NCBI GenBank assembly: GCA_011365025.1
Contig: RDOF01000007.1
Location: forward strand, 1 to 64,000
Length of the DNA stretch: 64,000 nt
DNA from: Candidatus Thorarchaeota archaeon
Lineage (GTDB): Archaea; Asgardarchaeota; Thorarchaeia; Thorarchaeales; Thorarchaeaceae
Reading direction: 5' to 3'
Positions 63,411-64,000 of this stretch are shown here, in pieces. The position numbers and the translations under genes are program-made. The notes below the pieces were generated by a model, which was not told the DNA's origin, did not search any database, and saw nothing but the letters and a program-made list of their open reading frames with translations. Every line of letters begins with the position of its first letter. Positions within the stretch are counted from its first letter, which is position 1.

Positions 63411-64000
63411 CTATTTGTGTTTTGAGCATCTATTCAGCACAAGGGCGAATATGGAGCTAAGCTCGGGATCGGATTTCTTGGAGCCAAGAAGAGCCCACCC
63501 ACCATCATTCCTTTGCGACCCGAGGATCAATTGAAGTCCAGAATTGATGACCTCACGCTCCTTCTCGTTCTGCGGTGAGCCTACCGCAGTTAAATCCATC
63601 ATGTCATGTGTCGACGCAGATTCTACTGAATCCTTAAGATGCTGAAAAAGAGCCGCTCTGGCATTAACATACACTTTGCTGTCAGGTTTCACACCGGCTG
63701 AAGCCAGTCCTGATATTATATTCCCACTGGCAAGTGGGTCTGATGTCTTCTGTCCAATGTAATCGGGCCAGAACCCGTCCTCATTTTGAGAATAAACGAG
63801 AAAATCTCGTGCTCTGCGAATTCGGCTTTCATCTTCAAAACCAATAGAGCAGAGCGCTTCGAGAGCTTTTCCAGTGAGCCAAGTCACACTTTTTCCAACG
63901 GGATAGAAGTCTTCGCCCCAAGTCGATCCGTACCTGTCTTCTATTAGATGATTCAAATTCAGAGTTTCTGCAAAGCCGCCGTCGTTCTTCTGACGAGAAA
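63411..64000 (-). CDS. Prenyltransferase/squalene-oxidase-repeat (alpha-toroid) protein, 5' end cut by window
   Basis: About 196 residues of a protein open to the window edge. The frame continues upstream of the TTG at 63956 through RQKNDGGFAETLN, so the start lies beyond base 64000. Repeats show QxxDGG(F/W) signatures: RQKNDGGF, SQNEDGFW and SQRNDGGW, spaced as in alpha/alpha-toroid proteins (terpene cyclases, protein prenyltransferase beta subunits, and secreted or cytosolic relatives). No DDxD or zinc ligands of a known enzyme can be seen in this part. The function is therefore open. It lies 22 bases upstream of the DNA methyltransferase gene. Confidence 0.75.
   Translation of the reverse strand, partial: SRQKNDGGFAETLNLNHLIEDRYGSTWGEDFYPVGKSVTWLTGKALEALCSIGFEDESRIRRARDFLVYSQNEDGFWPDYIGQKTSDPLASGNIISGLASAGVKPDSKVYVNARAALFQHLKDSVESASTHDMMDLTAVGSPQNEKEREVINSGLQLILGSQRNDGGWALLGSKKSDPELSSIFALVLNRCSKHK

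Noticed and set aside
1..64000. tRNA, rRNA, CRISPR arrays, transposases, integrases and phage genes
   Set aside because: Looked for T-loop motifs, regularly spaced repeats and signature proteins by eye; none was found. A covariance-model scan would settle the RNA question.

Overview
The window reads as a gene-dense stretch of an archaeal chromosome, most likely from an Asgard archaeon of the Thorarchaeota type. This placement is an inference from gene content, not from a marker-gene tree. Archaeal traits are PheT of the archaeal type, RadA, both subunits of DNA topoisomerase VI, a geranylgeranyl-reductase-family flavoprotein for archaeal lipids, and CofE of coenzyme F420 synthesis. Asgard-like traits are two Ras/Rab/Arf-like small GTPases, a roadblock/LC7 protein, a TPR protein with a longin- or roadblock-like C-terminal domain, and a GTPBP1-like GTPase. 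Starts often use TTG or GTG. Clear GGAGG-type ribosome sites occur, but many genes have none. No tRNA, rRNA, CRISPR array, transposase or integrase was seen.

Layout. 1-5.5 kb: 3' part of pheT, a small GTPase with a CBS protein, a 700-base gap with a long hairpin, a coiled-coil protein, and a second small GTPase followed by a multi-pass membrane protein. 5.5-10.7 kb: lipid reductase, radA, a roadblock protein, a PAP2-like membrane protein and a zinc-ribbon/TPR protein. 10.7-17.8 kb: an amidohydrolase, a top6B-top6A operon in which both subunits are enlarged, cofE and a zinc-ribbon protein. 17.9-20.8 kb: an MFS transporter, a shrunken MFS derivative that keeps only its two ends, and a 1-kb region with short ORFs and hairpins. 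21-30.5 kb: 3-hydroxyacyl-CoA dehydrogenase, alpha/beta hydrolase, Ca2+-type P-ATPase, YkgJ-like protein, M24 peptidase, MFS transporter, PadR regulator with a HAAS-type membrane partner, and a PK_C-like protein. 30.5-39.1 kb: bacterial-style grpE-dnaK-dnaJ, sirtuin, CitG-like protein, two paralogous winged-helix regulators, a 2-hydroxyacid dehydrogenase and a nitroreductase. 39.3-56.5 kb: a proteolysis region with three very large cell-surface subtilisin-like (S8) proteases, a membrane-anchored coiled-coil protein, a flavoprotein and the TldD/TldE pair. 56.6-64 kb: TPR/longin-like protein with GTPBP1-like GTPase, orphan proteins, a DNA alkyltransferase and the 3' part of an alpha-toroid protein.

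How the genes may work together. The GTPases, roadblock protein and TPR/longin-like protein suggest GTPase-regulated membrane or scaffold functions. The three S8 proteases with C-terminal membrane anchors, together with MFS carriers, suggest a peptide-degrading surface-active heterotroph. RadA and the enlarged topoisomerase VI share helix-hairpin-helix modules, a local theme in DNA handling. The most unusual items are the double-HhH extension of Top6A, the insertion in Top6B, the mini-MFS protein, the short-ORF/hairpin locus at 20.0-20.8 kb, and the S8 protease island.
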